64,000 nt of DNA, taken from Roseovarius confluentis. GTDB taxonomy: Bacteria > Pseudomonadota > Alphaproteobacteria > Rhodobacterales > Rhodobacteraceae. Position 1 is the stretch's first letter. Every line of letters starts with the position of its first letter. Position numbers and translations under genes: made by a program. Below, piece after piece: positions 17,245-26,146 of this stretch. The stretch lies in assembly GCF_002917925.1 (NCBI RefSeq), contig NZ_PPFE01000003.1:372001-436000 (forward strand), read 5' to 3'. The notes beneath the pieces were generated by a model that saw nothing but the letters and a program-made list of their open reading frames with translations, had not been told where the DNA came from and did no database searches.

Positions 17245-17996
17245 ATGGGCCCGACCATATCGCGGGCCATACGTGGCATGGGCGCAAGGGCGAGGTCCGC
17301 AACGCGTTCCGGTACAGCATCGATTACGTGATGGTGGATGCGGAAGCCGCGCTGCCATCCGGCCGGGTGTTCGGGCGCAACCGGGCGGGGCTTTTCAGCC
17401 TGCGCGACCGCGACCATGGCGGCCCGCCGGGGCAGGGACGCGGTGCCGCGTGGGTGCGCGAGGTGCTGGAGGCGCACCAGTTCGCCGCGCCCGTGCGGAT
17501 CGAATTGCTGGCCCAGCCGCGGGTGCTGGGACATATCTTCAACCCGGTGTCTTTCTGGCTGTGTTACAACGCGGCGGATGACCTGACGGTGGTGATCGCG
17601 GAAGTGACCAACACCTATGGCGACCGGCATTCCTACCTGTGTCACCATGATGATCGCAGTCCCATCGGTCCCGAGGACCGGCTGCGGGCAAAGAAGGTGT
17701 TTCACGTCTCGCCGTTCCAGACGATCGAGGGGGAATACACCTTTCGGTTCGACATCCGGCCCGACCGGATCGGCATCTGGATCGACCTGAGCCGGGGCAA
17801 GGGCGGGGTGATCGCGACGCTGGTGGGGGACCGCAGGCCGTTGACGACCGGCGGTGTTCTGAAGGCGCTGGCGCGGCGGCCGCTGGGGTCACGCCGGGTG
17901 CTGGCGCTGATCCACTGGCAGGCGCTGAAGCTGTGGTGGAAGGGCGCGAAATTCCAGAACCGGCCCGAGCCGCCGACGCGGGAAGTGAGCCGATGA
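17241..17996 (+). CDS. DUF1365 family protein
   Basis: 251 residues with the DUF1365 hallmarks HTWHGRKGEVRNAFRYSIDYVMVD, the HIFNPVSFWLCY block and KVFHVSPFQTIEGEYTFRF. The family regularly accompanies RSP_1091-type amine oxidases and cyclopropane-synthase-like enzymes; its biochemical role is unknown to me, though acyl-lipid handling is plausible from context. GTG 17241 overlaps the previous stop. The only nearby ATG (17245) is out of frame. Confidence 0.85.
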   Translation: MNGPDHIAGHTWHGRKGEVRNAFRYSIDYVMVDAEAALPSGRVFGRNRAGLFSLRDRDHGGPPGQGRGAAWVREVLEAHQFAAPVRIELLAQPRVLGHIFNPVSFWLCYNAADDLTVVIAEVTNTYGDRHSYLCHHDDRSPIGPEDRLRAKKVFHVSPFQTIEGEYTFRFDIRPDRIGIWIDLSRGKGGVIATLVGDRRPLTTGGVLKALARRPLGSRRVLALIHWQALKLWWKGAKFQNRPEPPTREVSR

Positions 17997-19258
17997 GCGA
18001 CGTGGGCAAGAGGCCGCGCCTGCCGGCCTTTGCGCTGTTCGCGGCGATGCTGTCGGCGGCGGGGCTGCCGCTTTACATGCATGCGCCGAAGTTTTTCGTC
18101 GACGAGTATGGCGTGTCGCTGGCGGCACTGGGCACCGTCCTGGGGGTGCTGCGTTTGCTGGATTTCGTGCAGGACCCGCTGTTGGGGCGGGTGTCGGCGA
18201 TGACGGCACGCTATCGCGGGCTGACCGTGGTGATCGCCGGGGTGGCGATGATCGCGGGGATGCTGGGGCTGTTCGCGGTGGAGCCGATGCTGCCGCCCTT
18301 GTGGTGGTTCGCGGTGATGCTGACGCTGGTGTTCTCGGCGTTCAGTTACCTGACGATATGTTTCTACGCGCAAGGCGTGTCGGTGGCGGGCCGCATGGGC
18401 GAAGGCGGGCACCTGCGCGTGGCCCGGTGGCGCGAGACCGGGGCGCTGTTGGGCATTTGTGCCGCCGCCGTGGCCCCCGTGGCGCTGGGCGGGTACGCGG
18501 CGTTTGCCGTGGCGTTTGCCGGGCTGGGGCTGGTGGCGCTGTGGGCGATGGGGACCGAGTGGCGCGGGCAGCCGCGCGAAGAGGGCGTGACCTCGCAGAT
18601 CGGCACGGTGCTGCGCGACCCGGTGGCGCGGCGGCTGTTGCTGGTGGCGCTGGCCAACTCGGCGCCGGTGGCGGTGAGCAGCACGCTGTTCCTGTTCTAT
18701 GTCGAGGACCGGCTGGCGGCGCCGGGCTGGGAAGGGCCGCTGCTGTTGGTGTTCTTCCTGAGCGCGGCGGCGGCGGCGCCGATGTGGGGCAAGCTGGCCG
18801 AGGCGCACGGGCCGCGACAGGTGCTGATCTGGGCGATGGTGCTGGCGATTGCCGCCTTCGGCTTTGCCGTGATGCTGGGCGCGGGAGATGTCTGGGCCTT
18901 TGCGGTGATCTGCGTACTGACCGGCGTGGCGCTGGGGGCCGACATGACGCTGTTGCCGGCGCTGTTCGCGGACCGCATGGCGGAGGTGTCGCCGGGCGCG
19001 GCCGAGGGATTCAGCCTGTGGTCCTTCGTTTCGAAGATCACGCTGGCCATCGCGGCGGTGGGTTTGCTGCCGCTCTTGGAGTCGGTTGGCTATGCCTCGG
19101 GGCAGGAGAATTCCGACGCAGCCTTGTGGGCGCTGAGCCTGCTTTACGGGGCTGTGCCCTGTGTTTTGAAATTGGCGGCGATTGCGCTGCTGGCAACGGT
19201 GCCCGGGGGCGGGGACGCGCCCGTGGGGACCATGGTTGAAGCGGGGAGACGGAGATGA
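17993..19258 (+). CDS. MFS transporter of the GPH (glycoside-cation symporter-like) type
   Basis: 421 residues and about 11-12 hydrophobic segments. The first loop (KFFVDEYGVSLAALGTVLGVLRLLDFVQDPLLGRVSAMT) carries the GPH-like D-P-x-x-G-x-x-S pattern. Position and order match RSP_1089 of R. sphaeroides. No substrate is known; with lipid-modifying neighbours it may move a lipid or a fatty-acid precursor. ATG 17993 overlaps the DUF1365 stop (ATGA). Confidence 0.82.
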   Translation: MSDVGKRPRLPAFALFAAMLSAAGLPLYMHAPKFFVDEYGVSLAALGTVLGVLRLLDFVQDPLLGRVSAMTARYRGLTVVIAGVAMIAGMLGLFAVEPMLPPLWWFAVMLTLVFSAFSYLTICFYAQGVSVAGRMGEGGHLRVARWRETGALLGICAAAVAPVALGGYAAFAVAFAGLGLVALWAMGTEWRGQPREEGVTSQIGTVLRDPVARRLLLVALANSAPVAVSSTLFLFYVEDRLAAPGWEGPLLLVFFLSAAAAAPMWGKLAEAHGPRQVLIWAMVLAIAAFGFAVMLGAGDVWAFAVICVLTGVALGADMTLLPALFADRMAEVSPGAAEGFSLWSFVSKITLAIAAVGLLPLLESVGYASGQENSDAALWALSLLYGAVPCVLKLAAIALLATVPGGGDAPVGTMVEAGRRR

Positions 19259-19839
19259 TGTTCGAAGGATTTCTGATCATGTGCGGGGCGGCGCTGGCAA
19301 CCGGGGTTGCGATGCTGCGCAACCGGTTCGCCGGGTTCCGGGCGCAGAGCGTCGACGATTACGCCGACACGTTGCCGCGCTTCGACCTGCGCCAGCACCT
19401 GAACGGCGCGCTGCGCTGCGAGGGCGTGATCTACGGGCCCCTGGGGCGCGTGGCCTCGCGGTTTTCGGCGCGGTTCGATGCAAGCTGGGACGGCAACAAG
19501 GGGGTGATGGCCGAGCATTTCACCTATGACAGCGGCACGGTACAGGAGCGCGAATGGCGGCTGGAACTGGGCAATGACGGGCGCATCCGGGCCGAGGCCG
19601 ATGACGTGGTCGGCACCGGGCAGGGCCGGCACGCGGGGGCGGCGGTGCAATTGTGCTATGATATTCGCCTGCCCGCCGAAGCAGGTGGTCATGTTCTGAG
19701 CGTCGAGGACTGGATGTACCTGACGCCGGGTGGAACAATTGTGAACCGCAGCCAGTTTCGCAAGTATGGGATCAAGGTCGCCGAGCTTGTGGCGACCATG
19801 CACAAGTTGGACGACACGGAAATTCAGAAAGCGGCATGA
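19255..19839 (+). CDS. DUF3833 family protein
   Basis: 194 residues: an N-terminal hydrophobic stretch (about 3-21), then a beta-rich domain (LNGALRCEGVIYGPLGRVASRFSARFDASWDG...) typical of DUF3833, often lipoproteins or membrane-anchored proteins. No lipobox Cys follows the hydrophobic segment, so an uncleaved anchor is more likely. Function unknown; it corresponds to RSP_1088. Coupled by ATGA overlaps to the genes on both sides. Confidence 0.82.
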   Translation: MMFEGFLIMCGAALATGVAMLRNRFAGFRAQSVDDYADTLPRFDLRQHLNGALRCEGVIYGPLGRVASRFSARFDASWDGNKGVMAEHFTYDSGTVQEREWRLELGNDGRIRAEADDVVGTGQGRHAGAAVQLCYDIRLPAEAGGHVLSVEDWMYLTPGGTIVNRSQFRKYGIKVAELVATMHKLDDTEIQKAA

Positions 19840-20570
19840 TGGACTGGACTGGAAAACGCTATTGGCTGGTGGGCGCGAGCGAAGGGCTTGGCGCGGCGCT
19901 TGCGCGGAAACTGAGCGCGGTGGGGGCGGAGGTGATCCTGTCGGCCCGCAGCGAGGACCGGCTGAAAGAGGTGGCGGAGATGCTGCCGGGGCGATCCAGT
20001 ATCGTGACCATGGACGTGACCGACGAGGAAAGCGTGAAGGCGGCCGCCGAGGAGGTCGGTGAGATCGACGGCGTGGTGACGCTGGCCGGGGTCTATTGGC
20101 CGATGAAGGCGACCGAGTGGGAGCCTGAGCAGGTCACCGCCATGGCGGACGTGAATTTCACCGGCACGGTGCGGGTGCTGAACCACGTGGTGCCGAAGAT
20201 GGTTGCGCGGGATCACGGGCATATCGTCGTGACAGGCTCGCTGGTGGGCTTTCGCGGTTTGCCGGGGGCGATCGGGTATGGCGCGTCGAAGGCCGGGATC
20301 ATGTCGCTGGCGCAGAGTATGCGGGCGGACCTGTGGCGCACGGGTGTGCTGGTGCAATGCGCCAATCCGGGGTTCATTCGCACGCGGCTGACCGACAAGA
20401 ACGATTTCAGGATGCCGGGCCTGATGGAGCCCGAGGACGCCGCGCAGGTGATGTTCGAGCTGATGAACGACGAGAACGCGTTCGACCGGAATTTCCCCAG
20501 CTGGTTCAGCCTTGTTTTCCGCGGTGCGCGCTTCCTGCCCAACTGGCTGTATTTCCGCTTGTTTGCGTGA
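19836..20570 (+). CDS. Short-chain dehydrogenase/reductase
   Basis: 244 residues of classical SDR length. The NAD(P) motif GASEGLG is at 13-19, catalytic Ser135 in VVTGSLVG, and Tyr148-x3-Lys152 in YGASK. The product probably oxidises or reduces a hydroxyl or keto group on a lipid or small molecule linked to the operon. It corresponds to RSP_1087 and is the last gene. The stretch PSWFSLVFRGARFLPNWLYFRLFA at the C-terminus is amphipathic and could bind membrane. ATG 19839 is an equally good start. Confidence 0.88.
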   Translation: MMDWTGKRYWLVGASEGLGAALARKLSAVGAEVILSARSEDRLKEVAEMLPGRSSIVTMDVTDEESVKAAAEEVGEIDGVVTLAGVYWPMKATEWEPEQVTAMADVNFTGTVRVLNHVVPKMVARDHGHIVVTGSLVGFRGLPGAIGYGASKAGIMSLAQSMRADLWRTGVLVQCANPGFIRTRLTDKNDFRMPGLMEPEDAAQVMFELMNDENAFDRNFPSWFSLVFRGARFLPNWLYFRLFA

Positions 20571-20640
20571 GATCAAGGTCGGCGCCTGTCCCGAAGGCCA
20601 TATTCTTGGTAGACTCACTGCCGGAAAAGGAGGTCGGGAC

Positions 20641-20967
20641 ATGCTGGATATCAGCACTTACAAAGTCGCCCAGGTGATCCTCATGTCGCGCGAACTGGAC
20701 CGCGCGGAGGGAGAGCTGAGGGCGTTCATCGAGCGGCTGGCCGAGGACGAGCAGGCCAGCCTGGTGGCGTTGATGTGGATCGGGCGCGGCAGTTTCGCGG
20801 CCGACGAGATCGAAGAGGCCAAGGCGACGGCGCGCGACGAGGCGACGACGCCCACCGCCGATTACCTGCTGGGCACGCCGCACCTGTCGGATCATCTGGA
20901 GAACGGGCTGGACGAGCTGGGCCTGTCGGCGCAGGACGACGAGGACGACCTGGTGCGCGGGGGCTGA
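20641..20967 (+). CDS. DUF3775 family protein
   Basis: 108 residues, acidic, starting MLDISTYKVAQVILMSRELD behind a very strong ribosome site (AAAGGAGGT). The middle (FIERLAEDEQASLVALMWIGRGSF) and the closing block PTADYLLGTPHLSDHLENGLDELG are typical of DUF3775, a family without known function. It starts 70 bp after the SDR gene, so it may be an optional last member of the sigma-E operon or have its own promoter. Confidence 0.8.
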   Translation: MLDISTYKVAQVILMSRELDRAEGELRAFIERLAEDEQASLVALMWIGRGSFAADEIEEAKATARDEATTPTADYLLGTPHLSDHLENGLDELGLSAQDDEDDLVRGG

Positions 20968-20973
20968 CGGTTA

Positions 20974-21003
20974 GCGCGGGGGTGGGTTCTCACCCACCCT
21001 ACG
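20974..21003 (+). repeat. GTGGGT/ACCCAC intergenic hairpin repeat, copy 1
   Basis: GTGGGT-TC-T-CACCCACCCTACG: an inverted repeat ending in CCCTACG. Located in the 150-bp gap between the DUF3775 and barrel-protein genes. Other copies are near 21750, 25387, 34449, 47811 and 55099. Confidence 0.75.
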
Positions 21004-21117
21004 TGGTGTTGCGCCTTTGCCCGCGCGGTCCGAAAAATGTGACGGGACGCGCAAAGACCGTCCGAAAAGGCGGTTTACGTGGTATCATCCCCCTGAAGGC
21101 GTTTCCAGGAGGGTGAA

Positions 21118-21732
21118 ATGAAAGCATTTGTACTCGTCGCAGCCATTGTTTCGATCACGACCGCCCCTGCATTTGCGGGCAACATCACGCCGCCGGCGGA
21201 TCCTTACGTGCCGCCGCCACCCGCACCGGTTTCGGACTGGGCCGGCCCTTATGTCGGCGTGCAGCTGGGCTTTGGTGATCTTGACCTTGACGCGACTTTG
21301 CCACCTCCTGCCGGGGCGAACATTCCGCAGGTCATCAATCTTGGCGATGATGGCTTTCTTGGCGGTGTCCATGCTGGCTACAACTGGGATCGTGGCACGC
21401 TGGTTTACGGCGTCGAGGGGGATATCGACTTTACCGACATCTCTTTCAACGCGGTGGACGTTGACTCGATTGCGCGGCTGCGGCTGCGGATGGGCGTCGA
21501 TGCAGGCAACGCTTTTGTCTATGGCACCGCAGGTGCGGCCCATATGAGCGGTGGCGGTGGTGGTGTCAGCCTGGATGGCTGGGGCTGGGTTGCTGGTGCC
21601 GGGGTGGATTTCAAGCTGAACGAGACGTGGGTGATGGGCGCGGACGCGCTTTACCACGAGTTCGACGACGTCTCGCCCAGTGGCAGCGTCGATGGCATGA
21701 CCTATCGCGCGCGGGTGTCCTACCGGTTCTAG
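21118..21732 (+). CDS. Small outer membrane beta-barrel protein (Omp25/31-like)
   Basis: 204 residues. A signal peptide (about 1-20, ending PAFAG) and a Pro-rich linker (PPADPYVPPPPAPV) precede an eight-strand-type barrel opening with WAGPYVGVQLGFG, and it ends in Phe (RARVSYRF). The GPYVG start and final Phe are typical of alphaproteobacterial Omp25/Omp31-like porins and surface proteins. AGGAGGGTG gives a strong ribosome site. It stands alone between two copies of the GTGGGT hairpin repeat. Confidence 0.85.
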   Translation: MKAFVLVAAIVSITTAPAFAGNITPPADPYVPPPPAPVSDWAGPYVGVQLGFGDLDLDATLPPPAGANIPQVINLGDDGFLGGVHAGYNWDRGTLVYGVEGDIDFTDISFNAVDVDSIARLRLRMGVDAGNAFVYGTAGAAHMSGGGGGVSLDGWGWVAGAGVDFKLNETWVMGADALYHEFDDVSPSGSVDGMTYRARVSYRF

Positions 21733-21749
21733 GGCCACGGCAAGCATAG

Positions 21750-21783
21750 CGAGGGTGGCGCGTGGGCTTTCGCCCACCCTACG
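21750..21783 (+). repeat. GTGGGT/ACCCAC intergenic hairpin repeat, copy 2
   Basis: CGTGGGC-TTT-CGCCCACCCTACG, between the convergent barrel-protein and saccharopine-dehydrogenase genes. It might also serve as a weak terminator. Confidence 0.7.
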
Positions 21784-21798
21784 CCTTTTGACCATGCG

Positions 21799-22941
21799 TC
21801 AGGCGAGGTGGTCCACGACCTGAAGGTGCTGGGCCAGCCGGTCGACCTCTGACAGCATGCGTTCCACCAGCCTGGGGTCGCTGGGCGCGGGGCTGACGCC
21901 GGCGGGGATCTCGTGGTTGGCCACGGCCTCGACCGCGAGGGAGACCGGGAAGGACACGAGCCGGGACATGGCAGTGCCGCGCGCGTCGCCCCAGGCATCC
22001 ATGACAAAGGTCTTGTGCCAGACAGGGCTGCCGCCGCTTTCGGCCTTTAGGTCGACGCAGAGCACCACGCGGTCGGGATCATCCTCGCCATAGGCGTTGT
22101 CGCGCCAGAACTGGTCGGACATCTCCTTGAGCCGGGCCTCGCCTTCGGGGCCTTCGAGCGTCTCGATCTCGGCGAAGACGTCGCCCCAGGCCTCGGACCA
22201 GCCGTTGAGGCGCAGCGTGCCGCGCACGAACTCCTTGACCCGCCAGGTCGGTTCGAAGCCGTAGTCCTCGAGGAAGGGCAGGCTGTCACGGTTGGGGTAG
22301 ACCTCGAACGTTTCCGGCGTGGGCAGGGGCGCGGTGTAGGTGCCGAGCGCGTCCCAGGGGCGCTGCACGTTGAGTTCCGAAAAATTGCGGATCGAGCGAG
22401 AGGGCGAGCGCAGGGCCTTGAGCACGCCCAGCGGTGACCAACTGAACTTGTAGCGGAACGGGTTGGGGTTTTTGGGGATGCCGCCGCAATAGCTGAGGAA
22501 GCTGAGATCGTTCTCGGGGTTGAACGCCGCGGAGGCGCGGTACTCGGCCATCAGGTGATGGGCCATCAGGTGATCGATGCCGGGATCGAGGCCGATCTCG
22601 TTGACCACGCTGACGCCGCGCACAAGCGCCTTGGCGTGGAGCGCGCGCATCTCGGGGGCGATGTAGGAGCTTGAGACGAAGTGTGCGCCCTTGTTGATGC
22701 ACATCTCGGCGATCGGCACGTGCCAGTCGCCGGGCAACATGGACACCACGATATCGCCCTCCTGCACCTCGGCCGACAGCATGTCGAAATCGAAGGCGCG
22801 GATGCGGTTGGTGAGGTCGCCCACGGCGGCCTCGGCCTTGTCCAGCGAGCGGTTCCAGACGGTGACGTCGTGGCCCGCCTCGATCAGCCTGCGCAGCCCG
22901 GGCACGGCCGACAGGCCGGTGCCACACCAGTGGATTGTCAT
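21799..22941 (-). CDS. Saccharopine dehydrogenase-family oxidoreductase (C-terminal type)
   Basis: 380 residues. An N-terminal Rossmann fold (TIHWCGTGLSAVPGLRRLIEAGHDVTVWNRS) leads into the saccharopine-dehydrogenase catalytic domain with NEIGLDPGIDHLMAHHL, and GGIPKNPNPFRYKFSWSP. This is the glutamate-forming type (saccharopine to glutamate plus 2-aminoadipate semialdehyde). With the lysine-forming-type partner next to it, a lysine degradation path by saccharopine is the best reading. It starts 13 bp after that partner's stop, in the same direction. Confidence 0.85.
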   Translation of the reverse strand: MTIHWCGTGLSAVPGLRRLIEAGHDVTVWNRSLDKAEAAVGDLTNRIRAFDFDMLSAEVQEGDIVVSMLPGDWHVPIAEMCINKGAHFVSSSYIAPEMRALHAKALVRGVSVVNEIGLDPGIDHLMAHHLMAEYRASAAFNPENDLSFLSYCGGIPKNPNPFRYKFSWSPLGVLKALRSPSRSIRNFSELNVQRPWDALGTYTAPLPTPETFEVYPNRDSLPFLEDYGFEPTWRVKEFVRGTLRLNGWSEAWGDVFAEIETLEGPEGEARLKEMSDQFWRDNAYGEDDPDRVVLCVDLKAESGGSPVWHKTFVMDAWGDARGTAMSRLVSFPVSLAVEAVANHEIPAGVSPAPSDPRLVERMLSEVDRLAQHLQVVDHLA

Positions 22942-22954
22942 GTCGGTGCCCCCT

Positions 22955-24001
22955 TCACAAGTGCTCGCGGAAGGTCTGTTCCGCGCGCGCCCATACTCCG
23001 GCGTCCAGTTTGTCCAGTGTTTTCAAGGATGGCAAGAGTTGGCTGGCATAGTCCTGCGAGGATTCCAGCGGAAGGAGCGACGGCAGGTTGTCGATCGCCA
23101 TCACATCGAGAGGGGGCGCGTCGTGCACGCGGGTCACGGGGGCGTCCCAGGTGGTGGCCTGGGAATAGACCGGCACGGGGTTGTAATCACTGTCCGGATC
23201 GCAGGCCACGTCGCCGATGACGGTCAGGCGGCGGGGGGCGGTCAGGGCCTCGCGTGGCACGAAGACGGGCGTGCCGGGGCGGGCGAAGATGCAGTTGAGG
23301 AAAAGGTTGTGCTGAAGGATGTCCGGGAAGGGGCCGCCGTGGGCGGTTTCGTCCATGTCCCACTTGGTGGGGGCGACATCCATCGCGGTGCAGAGGTCGG
23401 CCGCGCCGGTGCCGACGCGGCCAAGCGAGCCGATGACGATGGCCGAAGGGCGCTCAACGCCGGTGGCGTCGAGTGTTTCGGCCAGATCCGCGAGCAGCGC
23501 GTCCTTGTCCGGGTAGGCGGTGACGGGCCCGCAGGTCTGGCCCTGTTGCTGCGCGGCCCAGGCGAAGAGGCTGACGGCGGCGCCGGCATAGCCCGCCCAG
23601 TAGCCGAAGGCGGCAACGCGGCGGCCCTGTTCATCCACCAGGTATTCCAAGTCGTAGAGCGTGCCGCCGCCTGCCTTGAAGCGGTCCAGCAGGCGGCGGC
23701 CGGAATGCTGGCCCTTGAAGGCGTGGCCGAACATGATGTGGCGGTGCGGCAGGGGTGTGCCGTCATCGGGCAGTTCCTTGAGGCCGAAGATGATGGCGTC
23801 GCGGGGCGCGTCGGGCCATGAGTTTTGCGGCACGATGGTGGCGCCCGCGTCGGCATAGCGGTCGGTGGGGATGATGCGGTCGGGGCTGTCCTCGACGCTG
23901 ACCTCGATGCCCTGCGCGATGAGGATGGCGACGCCGTCGGGCGTGAGGCCCGTGCGGTCTTCGTTGTCGCGCTGTTCGGCGCGGAGCCAGAGATGGGTCA
24001 T
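22955..24001 (-). CDS. Saccharopine dehydrogenase, L-lysine-forming type
   Basis: 348 residues, starting MTHLWLRAEQRDNEDRTGLTP, the typical N-terminus of the lysine-forming saccharopine dehydrogenase/alanine dehydrogenase-like fold (lysine plus 2-oxoglutarate to saccharopine, or the reverse). A nucleotide-binding stretch AIVIGSLGRVGTGAADL and the DMDETAHGGPFP segment fit the family. Its ATG 24001 overlaps the stop of the upstream GST gene (ATGA), so GST, this gene and the next are coupled. Direction of the reaction in the cell is an inference. Confidence 0.83.
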   Translation of the reverse strand: MTHLWLRAEQRDNEDRTGLTPDGVAILIAQGIEVSVEDSPDRIIPTDRYADAGATIVPQNSWPDAPRDAIIFGLKELPDDGTPLPHRHIMFGHAFKGQHSGRRLLDRFKAGGGTLYDLEYLVDEQGRRVAAFGYWAGYAGAAVSLFAWAAQQQGQTCGPVTAYPDKDALLADLAETLDATGVERPSAIVIGSLGRVGTGAADLCTAMDVAPTKWDMDETAHGGPFPDILQHNLFLNCIFARPGTPVFVPREALTAPRRLTVIGDVACDPDSDYNPVPVYSQATTWDAPVTRVHDAPPLDVMAIDNLPSLLPLESSQDYASQLLPSLKTLDKLDAGVWARAEQTFREHL

Positions 24002-24627
24002 GCGAAGTCTTTCGTCAGCAGGCCGTAGTCGCGGATGGCAGCCGCCGAGGGGCGGGCGGCCATCATGGCGCGGTGGGCCTTGATCCTGGGGAAGCGGTCT
24101 ACGTCGACCTTGTCCATTTCCAGCCAGCAGCAGATGGCGAAAAGCCAGGGGTCGGCGATGGTCATCTGCTCGCCCATGACGAAGGGGGCGAGGGCGCAGT
24201 TTTCCTCGATGAACGTGCAACTGTCGGCCATGGTCCGGGGCATCTTGGCCTTCATGTCAGCGAGCGCCGCGTCGCTGTCGGCCCAGCGGATGCCGCGGGG
24301 GCCGTGGGCGTGGTTCACGTGCATTGTCGCGGCGAGGTAATAGCAGACAGAGCGCATCTGCGCGGCCTGCCACGGGTCGGCGGGCACGAGGCCTTTGTCG
24401 GGCACCTGGGCGGCGATGAATTCGGCAATGGCGCCGGTTTCCGTCAGGATGCCTTGATCGGTGACCAGAGCCGGGACGCGGCCCTTGGGGTTGAGCGCGA
24501 GGTAGTCAGGCTTGGTCTGGTCGCCGTCGGCGAAGTTGAGGGCGACGGGGGTATGGTCCAGCCCGGCCTCTTGCAGAAGCAGGCCGGTGGCGACGGAGAT
24601 GGTTCCGGGGGCGTAGTAGAATTTCAT
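23998..24627 (-). CDS. Glutathione S-transferase family protein
   Basis: 209 residues with MKFYYAPGTISVATGLLLQEAG (the beta-class-like start, Ser/Thr near the GSH thiol) and NPKGRVPALVTDQGILTETGAI for GSH binding; the C-terminal half is helical. It is coupled by ATGA overlap to the saccharopine dehydrogenase downstream and follows a phosphatase gene by 12 bp. Its role with lysine catabolism is unclear; it may detoxify aldehyde intermediates. Confidence 0.83.
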   Translation of the reverse strand: MKFYYAPGTISVATGLLLQEAGLDHTPVALNFADGDQTKPDYLALNPKGRVPALVTDQGILTETGAIAEFIAAQVPDKGLVPADPWQAAQMRSVCYYLAATMHVNHAHGPRGIRWADSDAALADMKAKMPRTMADSCTFIEENCALAPFVMGEQMTIADPWLFAICCWLEMDKVDVDRFPRIKAHRAMMAARPSAAAIRDYGLLTKDFA

Positions 24628-24639
24628 GCGCAGGGTCCT

Positions 24640-25290
24640 TCAGACATAGGTGCGGGCATGGGCCCGGTCGGGACGGTCGAGATGCGGTATGGCGTTGAAG
24701 CCCGCGACCATGAGCGTGTCGTGCACGTAGCTGAGGCGATGCATCGAGGCGTTGTTGATCTGGAGCATGACGCGGGCCATGGCGGTGTTGTCGAGGTCGA
24801 GCACGTGGCGCAGGGCCATGCCGATGACGCCGCCGGAGGTGACCAGCAGGGTACGGCCCGCGTCGGCGCATTGCTCGGTCAGCACTTCGGTGATGCGGGC
24901 GGCGAAATCGTCGAAGCTTTCGGGGACGCCGGGCAGGTCGCCGGTGGTCCAGAGGGTGATGACACGAGGCAGATGCGTGGCGAATTGCGACGGGTCGGTG
25001 GGCACCGGGATGGCGTGGGCGTCGAAGGCGGCCTGGGCGAGCGAGAAATAGCTGAGCTCGTTCAGGCGCGGATCCTGGGTGGTGACGGTGACGCCCATGT
25101 GGTGGGCGGTGTCGACCTGGCGTTGCAGGGTGCCGGTGAGGACGCGGTCAAAATGCGGGTTGGTGGCGGCGATATGCTCGCCCAGCCAGCGGGCCTGATC
25201 GGCGCCGAGGTCGGAAAGTTGGTCGTAGCCCGCTTCGTCGGTGGCGTGGCTGTTGGCCTGCCCGTGCCGCACAAGGATGAGTTCCGCCAA
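24640..25290 (-). CDS. Histidine phosphatase (phosphoglycerate mutase-like) protein
   Basis: 216 residues from a presumed TTG at 25290. The phosphohistidine motif LILVRHGQANSH is at the N-terminus, and the second catalytic His lies in TLLVTSGGVIGMALRHVL, where the usual GH is GG, a variant also seen in other family members. The substrate of such small phosphatases cannot be read from sequence. No ATG lies between the upstream stop region and the RHG motif. It leads a minus-strand run with the GST and saccharopine genes. Confidence 0.7.
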   Translation of the reverse strand: MAELILVRHGQANSHATDEAGYDQLSDLGADQARWLGEHIAATNPHFDRVLTGTLQRQVDTAHHMGVTVTTQDPRLNELSYFSLAQAAFDAHAIPVPTDPSQFATHLPRVITLWTTGDLPGVPESFDDFAARITEVLTEQCADAGRTLLVTSGGVIGMALRHVLDLDNTAMARVMLQINNASMHRLSYVHDTLMVAGFNAIPHLDRPDRAHARTYV

Positions 25291-25386
25291 GGTGGATGCT
25301 TTCGTCGTTTCGGTTGGGGGCAACCTAGCGCCGGGGCGCGGGAGGGTGAAGGCCGTGGCGCGGAATATTTTGATGAGCGCATGGGG

Positions 25387-25417
25387 GTAGGGCGCGTGGG
25401 TTTTCACCCACCCTACG
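25387..25417 (+). repeat. GTGGGT/ACCCAC intergenic hairpin repeat, copy 3 (most complete)
   Basis: Outer arms GTAGGG (25387-25392) and CCCTAC (25411-25416) enclose CGTGGG-TTTT-CACCCA, showing the likely full form of the element. It lies between the response regulator end and the phosphatase start. Confidence 0.75.
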
Positions 25418-25432
25418 CGGTGGGTCCGTGCG

Positions 25433-26146
25433 TTACGCCGAGCCCCAGCTGACATCCCCCAGAAAGATGTAACCCGCGCCGTAGATCGTCTTGATCAGGC
25501 GGGGGTTCCTGGGGTCCTCGCGCAGCTTGGTGCGCAGGCGCGAGATGCGGACGTCCATGGCGCGGTCGAAGCTTTCGCCCGCTGCGCCGCCCAGGGCCTC
25601 TTGCATGGCCTGCCGCGAGATCAGGCGCTTGGGACGGTCGAGGAAAAGACGGAGGACTTCGCCTTCGGCGTGGGAAAAGGGGGTTTCCTGCCCGCTGTCG
25701 TCTTCCAGAACGTAGCGGTCGAAATGCGCGGTCCAGGGGCCGAAGCGGGCGGTGTCGCCGGTTTGCGAATTGGGCGCGTCGCGGCGCAGGCGGGCGCGGA
25801 TGCGGGCCACGACCTCGGCCGGGTCGAAGGGCTTGATGATGTAGTCGTCCGCGCCCAGTTCAAGCCCCGTCACGCGGTCCTGCACCTCGGCCCGGCCCGA
25901 TATGATGATGACCCGCGCGCCCTGTTCCAGTGCCAGGCGATGCACCAGGGTCAGCCCGTCGCGGTCGGGCAGGGACAGGTCGACGAGGCAGATATCGGGC
26001 GAGGTGGAGCGCAGCGCGGCCTCGAACTCGGTCGCGCGGGCGAAGGTGAGGGTGCGAAAGCCGGCCTCTTCCAGCGTTTGGGCCAGCATGGTGCGAATGG
26101 CCGGCTCGTCATCGAGGATGGTGACGAGGGGGGCGGTGTCGGTCAT
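25433..26146 (-). CDS. OmpR-family response regulator
   Basis: 237 residues: a receiver domain with Asp12/Asp13, phospho-acceptor Asp56 (CLVDLSLPD) and Lys105 (IIKPFDP), and a winged-helix DNA-binding domain (LISRQAMQEALGG...DVRISRLRTKLREDPRNPRLIKTIYGAGYIFL). Its ATG overlaps the hybrid kinase stop, so the two form a coupled two-component system. Likely targets are the divergent acyl-CoA synthetase/ABC operon; this rests on position only. Confidence 0.9.
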   Translation of the reverse strand: MTDTAPLVTILDDEPAIRTMLAQTLEEAGFRTLTFARATEFEAALRSTSPDICLVDLSLPDRDGLTLVHRLALEQGARVIIISGRAEVQDRVTGLELGADDYIIKPFDPAEVVARIRARLRRDAPNSQTGDTARFGPWTAHFDRYVLEDDSGQETPFSHAEGEVLRLFLDRPKRLISRQAMQEALGGAAGESFDRAMDVRISRLRTKLREDPRNPRLIKTIYGAGYIFLGDVSWGSA

